A stretch of 64,000 bases of DNA, from contig NC_090442.1 in the NCBI RefSeq assembly GCF_031143425.1, positions 425,957,776 to 426,021,775 on the forward strand. The letters are read 5' to 3'. This document shows, in pieces, positions 1-11,040 of this stretch. Position 1 is the stretch's first letter. Each line of letters begins with the position of its first letter. The translations under genes and the position numbers were made by a program. Source of the stretch: Pleurodeles waltl (taxonomy: Eukaryota; Chordata; Amphibia; Caudata; Salamandridae). The notes below the pieces were generated by a model. It was not told the origin of the DNA. It saw only the letters and a program-made list of their open reading frames with translations, and made no database searches.

Positions 1-480
1 ACATTCACTGAAAAAAGCAAAGGTTATAGTGGCGTTATAGCTAGGAAATATGATTTTTTTTAAACCCATAGAAATTCACTTAAAAAGTTAAAGGTTACAG
101 GGTCGTTATAGTTAGGCTCACATTTTAAACACCCAAAACCATAGAAGTTCACCAGTTATAGTTATAGTTCACTCGTTATATTACTCAAGTAACTATAACC
201 CGTGCCCTAAGGTAACTATAACTCATACACTTGTCATGCACTGCTAAGTACGGCACAAATTACAGCACTCATGAAATCTTTGATAACACCATTGATAAAG
301 TCACTTTAAATCTTCATTACAATTATTGATCACATACCTGTCCATGGAGGGGGCGTGAGTTAGACTTACATTAAGGCACAAGTTATAGTTACTTGCAGTA
401 ACTATAACTGGTGAATTTCTATGGTTTCCTACGTTTAAAATGTGAGCCTAACTATAACATCCCTGTAACCTTTGATTACA
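1..480. repeat. 72-bp tandem units in inverted orientation (foldback-like)
   Basis: The bottom strand carries three units whose shared start motif (ATTCAC/TTCAC) recurs at about 3, 74 and 147, a spacing of 71-73 bp. The top strand carries the same unit from 411 to about 478. The segment 66-217 is an imperfect inverted repeat of about 372-478, with TTATAGTTA-rich sequence near the centre. The same unit occurs three times at 58348-58510. The stretch could be a foldback-type nonautonomous element or inverted satellite-like DNA. No open reading frame of interest is present. Confidence 0.7.
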
Positions 481-1009
481 TTTTTATTACGCATATGCCT
501 TTCCCAACCATTCCTTTACAACAAAATTTTCTTTCTAAATGCATGTGTGGTAAAGACGCACGCATTGTAATGGCGGCATTGTATATGCATGCGTGGTAAT
601 TGCATGCATGGTTCTGTGATACAACCTTTAGTTCAAGAGAGGAATGGGAGTCCAGGTTAAAGACCATGCACGCTCTTGCTTTTTTAAAATATGCTTGATT
701 GGAAGCTTTGATAATGTGCTTGATAGTGAAGATGTTTCTGAAACTTTGTTCATTTGCAGGAGTTTTTTCGATTCAATCAAAGAGGCATGATGCTAGATTT
801 GCTATTTTTGTAGTCTTCAAGTTCAAACCACAGTTTAGGTCTTAATGAGCTCTGCCACAATTTGTTTGTCGCTGCCAAAAGCTTAAAACATATGCACCTG
901 CTGACTGCATGTTTAATCAGGTTGAATTCCAAACATATGTGGTCCTACACAGTAGAAATAGGCAAAGTGAAAATCTGCATAAACAGGTTGACTTCAGCCA
1001 GTTGATCAG
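481..1009. other. Unassigned AT-rich sequence
   Basis: I see no coding, repeat or RNA signal here beyond short chance ORFs. Confidence 0.5.
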
Positions 1010-1092
1010 GGGAACGCTATGCAGCCATCGGATAATGAACACCCTTTATTGATCACCTCAATTTCTGACTCCAGACCAATGCCAACATCACG

Positions 1093-1440
1093 ATGCAAGG
1101 CATTATCACATACAGATCCCAGGACCACATCCCCGTCTTCTGTGATGCCATCACCAACCTCATTGCCCCCCTTGTCATCAACTCCCTCCACTATGCCCTA
1201 CGTAGCAATCTAATTTTCCACCTTAATGACTTCAACAACACCAAATCCACTTCCATTATTGAGAACCTCAGCAACCTCTGCCTCACCCAACTAGTCACCA
1301 AACCCACGTACAAAGTTGGACACACACTGGATGCCATCTTCACTCCTAGCCACAGAATCAGTTTCACTCATGTGCGTGTATTCATCTGGACTGATCACGA
1401 CATCGTCCACTTTACCATCTCTAATTCCCAACACACTGCT
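1093..1440 (+). pseudogene. LINE apurinic-type endonuclease, C-terminal part
   Basis: The translation carries an asparagine-rich segment with LNDFNNT, then ENLSNLCLTQLVTKPT, then GHTLDAIF, then WTDHDIVHF. This is the order of the late blocks of the exonuclease-endonuclease-phosphatase fold in L2/CR1 LINEs, where GDFN and the SDH-like motif carry catalytic residues. Here the SDH position reads TDH. The N-terminal half of the domain is not visible. The frame stops at 1488 and the linker continues in another frame, so this is a broken gene. Confidence 0.7.
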
Positions 1441-2069
1441 TCTAAGCACCCCACGATGCCCCCCCCGAAGCTGGGGCAAGGTAACTGAGACCCTATGGGC
1501 ACAGGCCCTAGGCACCACACAACCCGAGCCCACGGCAGACCTCGACCTCAACCAGGCTGTTCAAAACTTCACCATCTGGTTCACCAAACCCACTGACAGA
1601 GTCACCCAGCTGAAAGCAGCTAAAACCAACAATACCTCCAAGCCAGCAAGATGGTACACTCTGGAGCTCAGAAACTTTAATTGCGACTGCCACCAACTCA
1701 AGAAACAATGGTGTGTGACCAACGACCCCACCGACTGAGCCACCTACAAGGCAAACCTCAACACCTACCACCAACACATCAAGGCAGCAAAAAGAGCAAC
1801 AATCACTGCCTGCATTGACACCGCAGCCAACCACACAAAAGAACTCTTCAGAATCATCAAGGAATTCTCTAACCTAATAGCCACAGAGACCACGATCCAA
1901 ACATCCCAGGAACTCTGCAACACCCTCTCAGACAACTTCCACAGCAAGATCACAACCATATACAACAATTTCAACCCCAACCCTCCACCTTCAGCCTGGA
2001 CAACATCTCGCAAACAGCGAACACCAGCCACACAATAACCTCCTCGTCCCTGATTACCACACAGACCAC

Positions 2070-3480
2070 TGCAGCCATCATGTCATCCATCCACTCCGGG
2101 ACACCCACCAAACCCAGCCCGCTGGATTTTCAACCTCAGAACCAAAACACTATTAGCTCAGAACTAACCCACATCCTCAACACCTCCATCTCCACGGCAA
2201 CCTTCCCGGATGAATGGAAGCACGCAGAGGTTAGACCCCCTCCTAAAAAAAACCTCCACCAAACCCAGGGACCTTAAAAAAAACAGACTGATCTCCCTGC
2301 TCCCCTTCTCGGTCAAAGTGCTTGAGAAAACCATCAACCAACAGCTCACTGACTACTTCGAAGGAAACCACCTTCTCGACAGCTCACAATCAGGATTAAG
2401 GGCCAACCACATCACAGAAACTGCACTGATCGCCAGCACAGAAGACATCAGGACCCTCCTCGACCAAGGAGAGTCGGCAGCTCTGATCCTTCTGGATCTC
2501 TCTGCAGTGTTCGATACAGTCTCTCTCCACAATCTCCTCAACAGGCTCTGGAACATAGGCATTCAGCAAATTGCCCTTAAGTAGGTCGCCTCTTTCTTTT
2601 CAGGCTGCACGCAGAGCATCCTCCTTCCACCCCCAACTTCTACACCCAAGAACATCACCTGTGGCAGATCCCAAGGATCCTCCCTCAACCCAACACTGTT
2701 CAACATCTACATGACCCCCCAGCAGACAGCGTCAGATCCTACAGACTCAATATAGTCTCCTACTCTGATAACAGTTCACTCTCACTCACCAAAGACCCCC
2801 ACAATGCCAAAGCCAATTTCGGCAATGCCATGACCAACATAGCAACATGGAAGAAAAACAGCTGCCACAAACTGAACACTGATGAAACTGAAATCCTATT
2901 CTTTTGGAAGAAAAACTCTGTATGGGACCAGAGCGGTGGCCAACAGAACTCGGATCAATGCCCTCTCCATCAGACCATGCATGAGACCTAGGCATCATCC
3001 TTGACAGCCAACTATCCATGAATTGACAAGTAAACTTAGTCACTCCCTTCTGCATCTATATCCTCCATATGCTCCGCCAAATCTTCAAATTGATCCCTAC
3101 CGACACCAGAAAGACCGTCATGCACGCCCTGGTCGCCCGCCGCCTCGACTATGGCAACGCTCTTTAAACCGGAATGTCCTCCTAGCTACTTAAAAGAGTC
3201 CATACCCTACAGAACACCACAGCCAGACTCATCCTCAACCTCCCCAAACTTTTGAGTATGATCCCACAACTCAGGAACCGCCACTGTCTCACTGTCCAGA
3301 AGAAATGCCAATTCAAAATCCTCACACTCTCATTCAAGGCTCTCCACATCCTAGGACCATCCTACATCAACCATTGACTGTGTTTCTACTTCTAAGCAAG
3401 ACAACTACACTCTGCCTCGCTAAACCTCGCACACACACCCTGCATCCATCACCCACCCAGTGAAGGCTGCTCCTTCTCGT
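2070..3480 (+). pseudogene. LINE reverse transcriptase and C-terminal region, broken
   Basis: RT blocks can be read in order. RLISLLPFSVKVLEK is the fingers block at about 2282-2327. SQSGLRANHITETAL lies near 2388-2432, and LLDLSAVFDT at about 2490-2520. A GSSLNPTLFNIYM-like block follows near 2670-2710. The catalytic YADD block is degraded (YSDN near 2760). C-terminal residues resembling LRNRHCLTVQKKCQFKILTL lie near 3280-3330. In the family this enzyme performs target-primed reverse transcription. At least four frame changes and a stop at 2582 inactivate it. Confidence 0.75.
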
Positions 3481-3530
3481 ACACAACCGCAGTGTGGTAG
3501 AACATCAGAGTGTCTTCTGCATACAATAAC

Positions 3531-4560
3531 ATTGATACTGACTTTCCCCTAATTTTTAGTGGACATGCTCTGGTGTTATCCAGGGCTCTGGCAATTTCAG
3601 AGACCTAAAATTGATCACAACTGGGGCTTAAAGCATAGCAGCTCTCTTTTAAGCCTCTATTTGTGAGTATTCTCTTAGAAAGAGAGACATTATTCACCAG
3701 TTTCACATGAACCCAGGTATCAGTATATAGGGCTGAAATCAGTTTTAAAACTGTGTTATCCATGACTTCAATTTGAAGCAAAGTTTATTGTGAATGATAG
3801 TGTCAAACACAGTTCTAAAGTTGATAAAACAATTAGACAGTTTTGATGAGGAAGACTGTATTTGTTTGCAAATTAGGACTGAAAGAGTCATAATACTGGC
3901 AATAGTTCCATAGTTACTGCTAAAGCCTCTTTGGCACAATGCCATGCACTTCAACTCCTCTGTCCAGCTTAAAATGTGTTTAGGAGCAAGCTTGCATATA
4001 GTTTTAGCTCTGTGTCGAGCAAAGCAGTCATTCTGTAATTGGTGGGAGTCTTTCCAGAATGGAGGTATCACTCCTGTTTAATAAAGGGTGCAACCATCCC
4101 AAACAGTAATCAAGATCTGATTTATATAATAAGGCAGGCCGTTTGGATGTACAGCTTTAATTATACACCAGTGCTCAGGTGTAGCCTCTTGGAGAAGCAC
4201 TAGTCTCACTGGACATAGTTAGTGTTATGTTCCAGGTTTGGCAGTATAGAGATGGCCCACAGTTTTCTCACACAATAGATGGGATGTTATTTTCAATTGT
4301 TTTGGTGTTCATATTATCCAATGAGTTTAAATACACCTAACATGTCCTTGAACCTTTAGATTTAGAGATGGCTAGCAGAGTCATCATCTCCTCTTTTTGC
4401 TTGCAATTCTCTTCCCATAGGCTTCCTTAGTATGTTTTCCATGAGTTTCTAAAGGTGCCTAGAATTTGTGGGTTTAAGCTACTTGATCTTGCTTGTCACC
4501 AAAGCCTTCCTATTCAATTTTGTTTGATTCAAGGGACGAAGAGAATCATATCTTACAACT
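3531..4560 (-). mobile_element. Degenerate LINE RT fragment, opposite strand
   Basis: Read on the minus strand, the blocks run from 4560 down to about 3530. They include a lysine-rich linker (HGKHTKEAYGKRIASKK), then VIPPFWKDS, then NCFINFRTVFDTIIHNKL (RT block with FDT), then KRGLK-like residues in place of the usual GVKQG block. The longest open part is 3745-4071. The RT palm aspartates after FDT are not clear. The clade could be CR1, RTE or L2-like. It abuts the plus-strand LINE tail to tail. Confidence 0.6.
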
Positions 4561-5040
4561 CCTACTTCGGGTTACACACTGTGTGATTTAGCATCCCTAT
4601 TGGAGTTATAATTGATTAGGGAGGATGTCAGTGCAGTTAATTAATTCCATTTAATATTCATGAACCACATCTCGGACTTTAAAAATAACTTTGTTTTTTT
4701 AATGATGGCTACCAAAACCTATCCCAAAGTTTTTATTTCTTGAAATCATGGGAGGATTGCCAGAGCATAACAGCCAGGCTGCCAATAGTCTTGACATTTA
4801 AGTGAAGGAATCCGTAGAGAACTATAAAGTTCATACAACATTCACTGATGTTCTGTGTGGAAATGTGTATGAATTAACAGCAAAGTACATTGCTGCCTTG
4901 CAAATGTGTACATCACATCCCTGACACTGCCGCTACCTCAATTGCAACCCTACTGATCCAGTATGACTTCTTCTACAGTCTTAAAATATATGAGTGCGCC
5001 AAAGGGCGATTTTTTTGGGGCTTAATATATTGAGCTGAGA
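4561..5040. other. Unassigned AT-rich sequence
   Basis: I see no clear feature. It may be the remaining upstream part of the minus-strand LINE, but no motif supports that. Confidence 0.35.
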
Positions 5041-6161
5041 GAGATTAGCTTATATAATCAATATTAACATGAAATGTTTATGAACTAATGTGTAATAATG
5101 CCGCATAGAAAATGTATCCATGTATTTTGCTATAACTTGCGCTTGAAATGTGCCCACGGGGAGTGGCCGTCAATATATACGGGGACTAATGAAACTGACT
5201 AATAATGTTGAAATGTTATATTAAGAGATGATTTTGAACTTATAATAATAGGTTATACGTTAAGTTTTTGTTAATAAATCATTAGGCCTTAGTTAGCATG
5301 AGTCAAGGCCTAGCTGCCTGGTTTTCACATTAAATGTGTTTTTCTAACGTGCAGTGTGCTGACTTGCTAAAGGACATGAACTCTTGTTTTTTTCCACACT
5401 AGAAGCTGAATGTAACTGTAGTAGATCCGTTCTCATGAAATTCGACTTGCTTGTAGAAACATTTTAGCTGAATGCAAAAGTGTAGACCAATGGCAGGTAC
5501 ACGGTCGCCTGAATCGTTACAGGCAATGGAGCCACTGACTGAAGATGCGCAAAGGACCACGAGAGTATGAAATCATACCGGACATTCCACCCGCTAAAGC
5601 CATCAATCATAAGGACCAATAAAATACGTGAGAGCTGTTATGGGGTGACAAATTTGATGAAGTAATCGGAACTCTATTGGAGGGACATAGTGGGGTGCAA
5701 CACCTTATCCAACCAAATGTTAGGGGAATGTACAACAAAAATGGGATAAAAACCCTTTACACCAGGAAGTAAAGCAGAACAGGAGAGAATACGAGACTAG
5801 GAGAGAGTTAGGGAGATGCTGATGTGATTTGCTATGACCCAGACACTTTGTCACCTTACATAGAGACTTTGCTGTTTGGTTCTTAAAACCATTCTTGCCT
5901 TATATTGCCCGTTTACACTTTACCTCCTTATGAGGGAAGTGCCCCCTTTTACCCGATTGCTGAATTCCTGGCTGATGGTGAATCAACTGATGTCCTGAGG
6001 ACAAAGACCGAACCTGAGTGCTGACCCAAATACAGAGGGTAACTATAAGACAATGAAATTGTAATTGTCTGTTTGCTTTTCCTTTCTCGGTACCAACTGC
6101 TTCTTTTGACAGAAACCATAACTAGATGTTTTCTAAATTGGTGTTACTAAATTGTTTTGCA
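5041..6161 (+). other. LTR-like or promoter-like AT-rich region upstream of the ERV
   Basis: This 1.1-kb stretch has no ORF. It contains GGACCAATAAAAT near 5613 (CCAAT-like and A-rich), a TATA-like GGGATAAAAACC near 5743-5755, and a pyrimidine tract ending in GACAG near 6100. It lies directly before the 5' LTR of the endogenous retrovirus. It could be extra U3 sequence of that LTR, missing from the short 3' copy, or an unrelated solo LTR. Nothing here decides between them. Confidence 0.35.
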
Positions 6162-6688
6162 TGAAGCCCAACATGCCAATGCTAATTCGAGGTTAGGAGA
6201 GGGATTCACTAAACTGACGCAAATAGACAAATGACTGAATCTATGCTTTGTTGAATAACATTATGATGATACTTTGCTAAGGATAATCTATGCTGACGTC
6301 GTGTTATGTTCTAATATTCGTGATTCTTGTTTTGATGAAATCTTATCGGAGCTGCCATATTGTGACTATGCTAATGTGTTTCTTGGTTTTGAGACTAATA
6401 AACTTGCTAGTAGAATTGTAATCAATAGGGAATAAACTTCACAAAATCATACTAAACTGGTGTGGTTATTCATGACTGAAAGGTCATGGTGGTTTGCAAG
6501 TCCTATTAAATGTCTTTGATTAATTTGAATTGTCGTAATACTGTGAACATTGATGACATTATTGACATATTGATTGACATGCTGATTAGCTATCTCGTCC
6601 TAAGGTGTCTTCAATCAGGGTCAAAAGATTCATTGGCCTAAAATGAGTCCCAAAGTGAGTAAATTAGTCATACTGGGACACGTTAGCA
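6162..6688 (+). repeat. 5' LTR of the endogenous retrovirus
   Basis: It starts with TGAAGCCC at 6162, where similarity to the 3' copy begins. The proposed end is the CA at 6687-6688, four bases before the primer binding site. Two AATAAA polyadenylation signals lie at about 6398 and 6431. Only 6162-6365 can be checked against the 3' copy. The remaining 320 bp rest on the position of the primer binding site. Confidence 0.7.
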
Positions 6689-6692
6689 GTTC

Positions 6693-6710
6693 TGGTAGCA
6701 GAGTGACGGT
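6693..6710 (+). promoter_or_regulatory. Candidate primer binding site, initiator tRNA-Met type
   Basis: The sequence TGGTAGCAGAGTGACGGT starts with the obligatory TGG. Its first 11 bases equal the complement of the 3' end of vertebrate initiator tRNA-Met including CCA, and the remainder matches with small differences. It lies four bases after the proposed LTR end. Gamma-like retroviruses more often use other tRNAs, so the assignment should be treated with care. Confidence 0.55.
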
Positions 6711-7663
6711 TTAGGCCCTTTGGGGCCCTAGGACGGAGGACTATTGTTTAAATTGCTTTTCGAGATAATGCAAATTGGAGGGATGATGCATTTCTAAATT
6801 CCCCATGACTTTACCGGAATCTCGGAGCTCGCCTAAGTGAGTTGGGCATGTTCTCGGCGTTTTAGCATATGTGGTATAGAAATTGCGCTTGCTCAGCTTA
6901 TGCATATTGCAGGTGATTTGTGAAGATTGTGTGAATTTAGGTCAGGTAATGTTGTTTTAGTAGGAGTGGGTGTACTCCGCAGTATGAGAGTAGGGAAGTC
7001 GGCGAACTTCATGTGAGTGTGGCGCTTTGTGCAAAAAAATTATCCACGTGGTTGTTGGTGATGTACTGACCCGTCGTGGTCTAAGACTCCGGAGTATATT
7101 GACAAGTGTAGGAGACACTTGGGTTTATGTTGTAATTTGTGCAGTTTAATAGGTCAATCGGGCGTGGTTGACAAGTCGAGTTTGGGTCAAATTGTGTGAA
7201 TGAAACTTCGATGGAGATTTGGCAAGTTCTAAAGTGCACTAGAACAAACCATTGACAAGTCGAGAGTAGGATTTGCGGGTCGAATTCTGCTTGCGAGTGC
7301 GGGAGCTGAGAAGGAGAGAGTAGCGGCCGAGGCTTCATGTGAAATCTCTGTAAAGTTCTGAAGCAATTGTGTTACCCTTCCTGTAGTAAACCGGCAAATT
7401 TGGGTTTTGTTGTTAAAGGTGCTCGCAATATATTGCATTAGCTTTGTGTGAGGAGGTCAAGCCGCAAGACTTTGTCAGCTGCAGTGTGTGTGAGTGTGAC
7501 ATCAGTGGTGCCGCGCTGGGATAGGTCAGTTGCTGAGAGGGGTCGCTCACAGATTGGTAGACCGTCCGTGAGAGGCAATTGGTTGAGAAAGGTGGGTGAA
7601 GAGTGTTCTGGGAATTAAAGTCCCTTTCTGATCAGATTCTAAACAAGATAAAAGACGTAAAAA
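6711..7663 (+). other. ERV 5' leader
   Basis: This noncoding leader of about 950 bp lies between the primer binding site and the first gag ATG. A packaging signal and the env splice donor would be expected here. GGTGGGT near 7590 is a possible donor. It is rich in GTGTG and TTGAG-type words and has no long ORF on the plus strand. Confidence 0.5.
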
Positions 7664-10600
7664 ATGAAGTTTTTCAAGGCTTTAAAAAGTGCTTTGAAGG
7701 GAGCCGCATATATTACAGCAAGTCTGGGAGAGCCTACACCGCCTGAGGGTACTCCAGCTTATATTGTAATGGAGGGAAAGGGAGTCGCGCCATATCTTTG
7801 GATGAAACAGTGGCACAAATTAACAGAGAAGGAGGGATGTTTAGCATTTCCAGAGTACGCAACATTTAATACAAGAATTTTAGAGAACTTGAGGTGGATG
7901 TTAAGTGTGCAAAAACCGCCTCCGAGACCAGCTCAGTATGAGGCATTAGCAATTTGGGATTTAATGGCTATACGACAAAGACAGCAGAACTTTGAAAGGA
8001 GAATGAAAAGAGCAGAAAAGACTTTGGCTGAGGCTAGATGGGATAATGAGACCAAGATGTGGAGAAGGGGAATATTTGACGGACTTAAATTGTTCCCGGC
8101 AATAACACAAGAAGATGAGACACAGGGAAAGAAAGCCACCTGTAAGACAGACAAGGGCTCTAGTAAGCTGAAGGAGACTCCGAGGTGTTGGGTAGATGAA
8201 GATGACTCAGACGATGAAGAGTTTCTTAATCAGTTGTTACATGATCGCCCGCCACCATATGCCATAAATGATAACGCACAGAGCACTAGTGCGAGTTCTG
8301 AAGAACCAGCACAGAGTAAGGGCGTCTCAAGTACAGCGCAGACAAGTGATACAGTTTTGATACAGAATGGTGTCAGTTTACCCACTGCGCCAGACACACA
8401 GATACAGTTGCAGCCACCACAGATTCAAAGGATTTATCCAGACGTCCCAGTATTAGAGACAAATACAAGTCTGATGGTGCCGCCTGATCCAATATATACG
8501 GGATCAAAGCTAGTGCAGATTGAGCCAACTCCGCAATTGCTGCCTCAGCCGCAGCAACAGCTGGTTCCGAGTTACAATGCAGTCGCTGGACCGCAGTCAG
8601 TAGTTACAGCACCTATGATGAATCAAACTACGGGAGTTAATGCTCCACAGGGTTTGGGACTTGGACAGTCACCAGCTGCCATATCATTGCCAATTACTGT
8701 TGGTCCACCAGTACCACTGTATGCGCAAGGTAAGCTTGGCGTATACGATAAGGGAGTAATGACCCAAGAGGTGATAAGAGGAGGGTTCGCAGGAACTTCC
8801 CAAGGAATGACACCAAGAGAACAGACTGCAGAAGGATCTAGGTCTTTGTTAGACTTTAGTCCGATTGGGGTTCCTTTGGAGACGATAAGGCAAGCAGGGT
8901 TGGGAACGCTAACCCCAGGGGTAATGAGTACAAATATAACACAGACACCAATGGTGTAGTCTGGAAATATCTCGTTGCAAGGCTTAACAGCGCAACAGTT
9001 GAAACAGTGGTTGAATAAACTCAACAACCCGCAGACTACTGCAGTAACCGCAGAGAGGTCAGAAAGGGATGAGAGACTTGGTGTAGAAGCCATGGAACTA
9101 GTGGAAGGAACAATGGGGGTGAACAGACTAGAGTCATACACAGAAGCAGAATTGATGTATTTGTGCCCCAAAATCACGAAAGAAGTGGGCATGGTGCATC
9201 AGAGGTTGGCAAACCTGGCAGATAATTGCAGCATAGACATTGAAAATACTAAACATTTGAAGAGAAGCTTCAGATTAGATTTTGAGTCTAAAGACTTCGA
9301 GCACATGAGATCTACTGGGATGAAAGCGCATCTTAAAGAAATGCTGCAGAGTGCTCAAATTTGGGGAGCCTTAGAGTAATGGGAAGGCAGATGGGCAAAG
9401 AAAAGAGATAAAGAGAAAGGTGATGGTCCGGAACCAAAGCAGGCTAAAGCCGCACCGGACACGGGGACAATAAAAATGTTCCCAATGAGAGAAACAGCTG
9501 GAGGGGTGTTAGTCCATGCACCATGGTCTTGAGGTGACATTCTGTCATTCACAAATGACTATCCAAGGTTGAGGTAGAAGCCGATAGAATGGTATCAGCG
9601 GACGACAGGTTTGTGAAGCTTGCAAAATGTCTCTGGGAGGACTTGAATACCCTGTTTGAGATTATAGTTCCACCTGACTTATGGCTTAAGTGCAAGAGAG
9701 GTGTGGACTGGCCGACAGAGGAGCACGCAAGGGATAAGGTGACTGGAGCACCTGGACTTCATCACTGTCTGAGGAGGTGATGAAGTATTATCATAAAGTG
9801 ATTGAGTTTTTGAAGCCGAGGAAGTAGAACATGACTGATTGGCAGAAAAACGATTGAACATCACAGGAGGCCAAAGAGTCGATTCATGCTTACTATGAGA
9901 GATTGTTGAAAGCTTTCAAACATTACAGTGACACTGAGGTCCTTGAGCCGAAAAACATGAATCATCTTGTGTTCAGGTTTGTTGAAGGGCTGAGACCAGA
10001 GATTAGCCAGATGATTAAGAATCATTTGATCTGTTGGCAAGTGAAGCCGATTAATGAGGTGTTGCAGTATGCAAAACATTGTAGTGACGAGATTGAGTTG
10101 AAGCAGAGAAAGCTGAAAGAGCATGTGATGGTGATGCAGATTAAGGCAGCCCAAGCAGGGATGCAGGGAAATGGAGTACAGCAGGTGATACAGTAACAAC
10201 CGCAGGGAAATGGAGTGTTTCAGGCACAGCCAAGAGGTCGAGGACAAGGAGGTTTTGGCAACCGTGGTCCAGACTTGAATACTGTTGTGGTTCAAAATGA
10301 TGTGCAGGGGATGAAAAAGGTGTCACCATGTCACGCGTGCGGGGGCGCGGGGGCATTGGAAGCTGGAATGCCCAAAGGTGGTGCAGGATGGTGTTGTTCA
10401 ACAAAGCAATGATGTCGGTACATTCCAAAATGTGAGGGGTCCAAAGATGAGGGGCCAAAGTCAGAACTTCCAGAATAACATGGTTCAGATGCAGGGGTTA
10501 CAGCCCGTGCAGCAAATGCAAATGCTGCATGTTCAACCAGCACAGATGCAGCAGGTACAGCAGCTGATTCCCATACCTAGACAGCAAATGCAAATACCAT

Positions 10601-10803
10601 TAGCTCCAATGGGACAGCAACAGGTGATGCTTCCTCAACAGGTCACAGGCCAAACGATGAGTCAAAATAACACAGTACAACAGCTCCCATTGCGTGGTGA
10701 GGATAGAATAAACGATGAATGGTCGGATGATTATTCAGACAGTGAGGAGTGCAGGCTTGCAGCGTCCCTAGAGGTAGATCAAAGGGGTCCCTATGTAGAG
10801 TGA
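7664..10803 (+). pseudogene. gag: Retroviral gag (matrix, capsid, nucleocapsid), broken
   Basis: Gag is the structural polyprotein that assembles virions at the membrane. The ORF opens with MKFFKALKSALKG at 7664 and stays open 431 codons. It has a PPPY late-domain motif at 8249-8260 and a long glutamine/proline-rich segment. TAG at 8957 and TAA at 9377 interrupt it in the same frame. Capsid-like sequence continues through 9420-10190 with frame changes and a TAA at 10194. A CCHC zinc knuckle starts at about 10331 (CHAC), but its H and last C are in another frame, so a small indel in a G-rich run splits it. The reading frame after that is the same as protease. A TGA at 10801 closes gag. Confidence 0.85.
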
Positions 10804-11040
10804 AAGGTGATGGGTCACAAGGTCTCGTTCCTAGTCGATACAGGAGCTACACGCTCTACGGTCAGAAGTGCAGAGGTTCCGAGATTGACGCTTTCTGGGC
10901 GTACCATAAGAGTGGTAGGAGTAGCAAATCAGTTCCTGACAAATCCAATTACAGACCCAGTCCAAGCTGAAATAGGCATCTTCCAGGGATTAGATAAATT
11001 TGTAGTTTGTGATTAGAGTCCTGTATCCCTACTGGGAAGA
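10804..11040 (+). pseudogene. pro: Retroviral protease
   Basis: The aspartic protease cleaves Gag and Pol in the particle. The catalytic DTGAT lies at 10837-10851 within a hydrophobic flank, and a LLGRDLW-like C-terminal block lies at about 11025-11046. The dimeric enzyme normally has about 100-125 residues, which fits. A TAG at 11014-11016 interrupts it just before the LLGRD block. It lies in the same frame as the nucleocapsid tail, separated only by the TGA at 10801. Confidence 0.8.

Larger units (their letters stand above)
1010..3530 (+). mobile_element. Degenerate LINE, L2/CR1-like group
   Basis: Fragments of one non-LTR retrotransposon ORF2 appear in correct order across all three plus-strand frames: endonuclease C-terminus, linker, RT, and the post-RT region ending near 3500. 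The RT signature DLSAVFDT at about 2500-2520 is typical of L2/CR1 elements. Multiple stops and frameshifts show that it is dead. The 5' part of the endonuclease is missing, the usual 5' truncation of LINEs. The 3' border is placed where a minus-strand LINE takes over. Confidence 0.8.
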
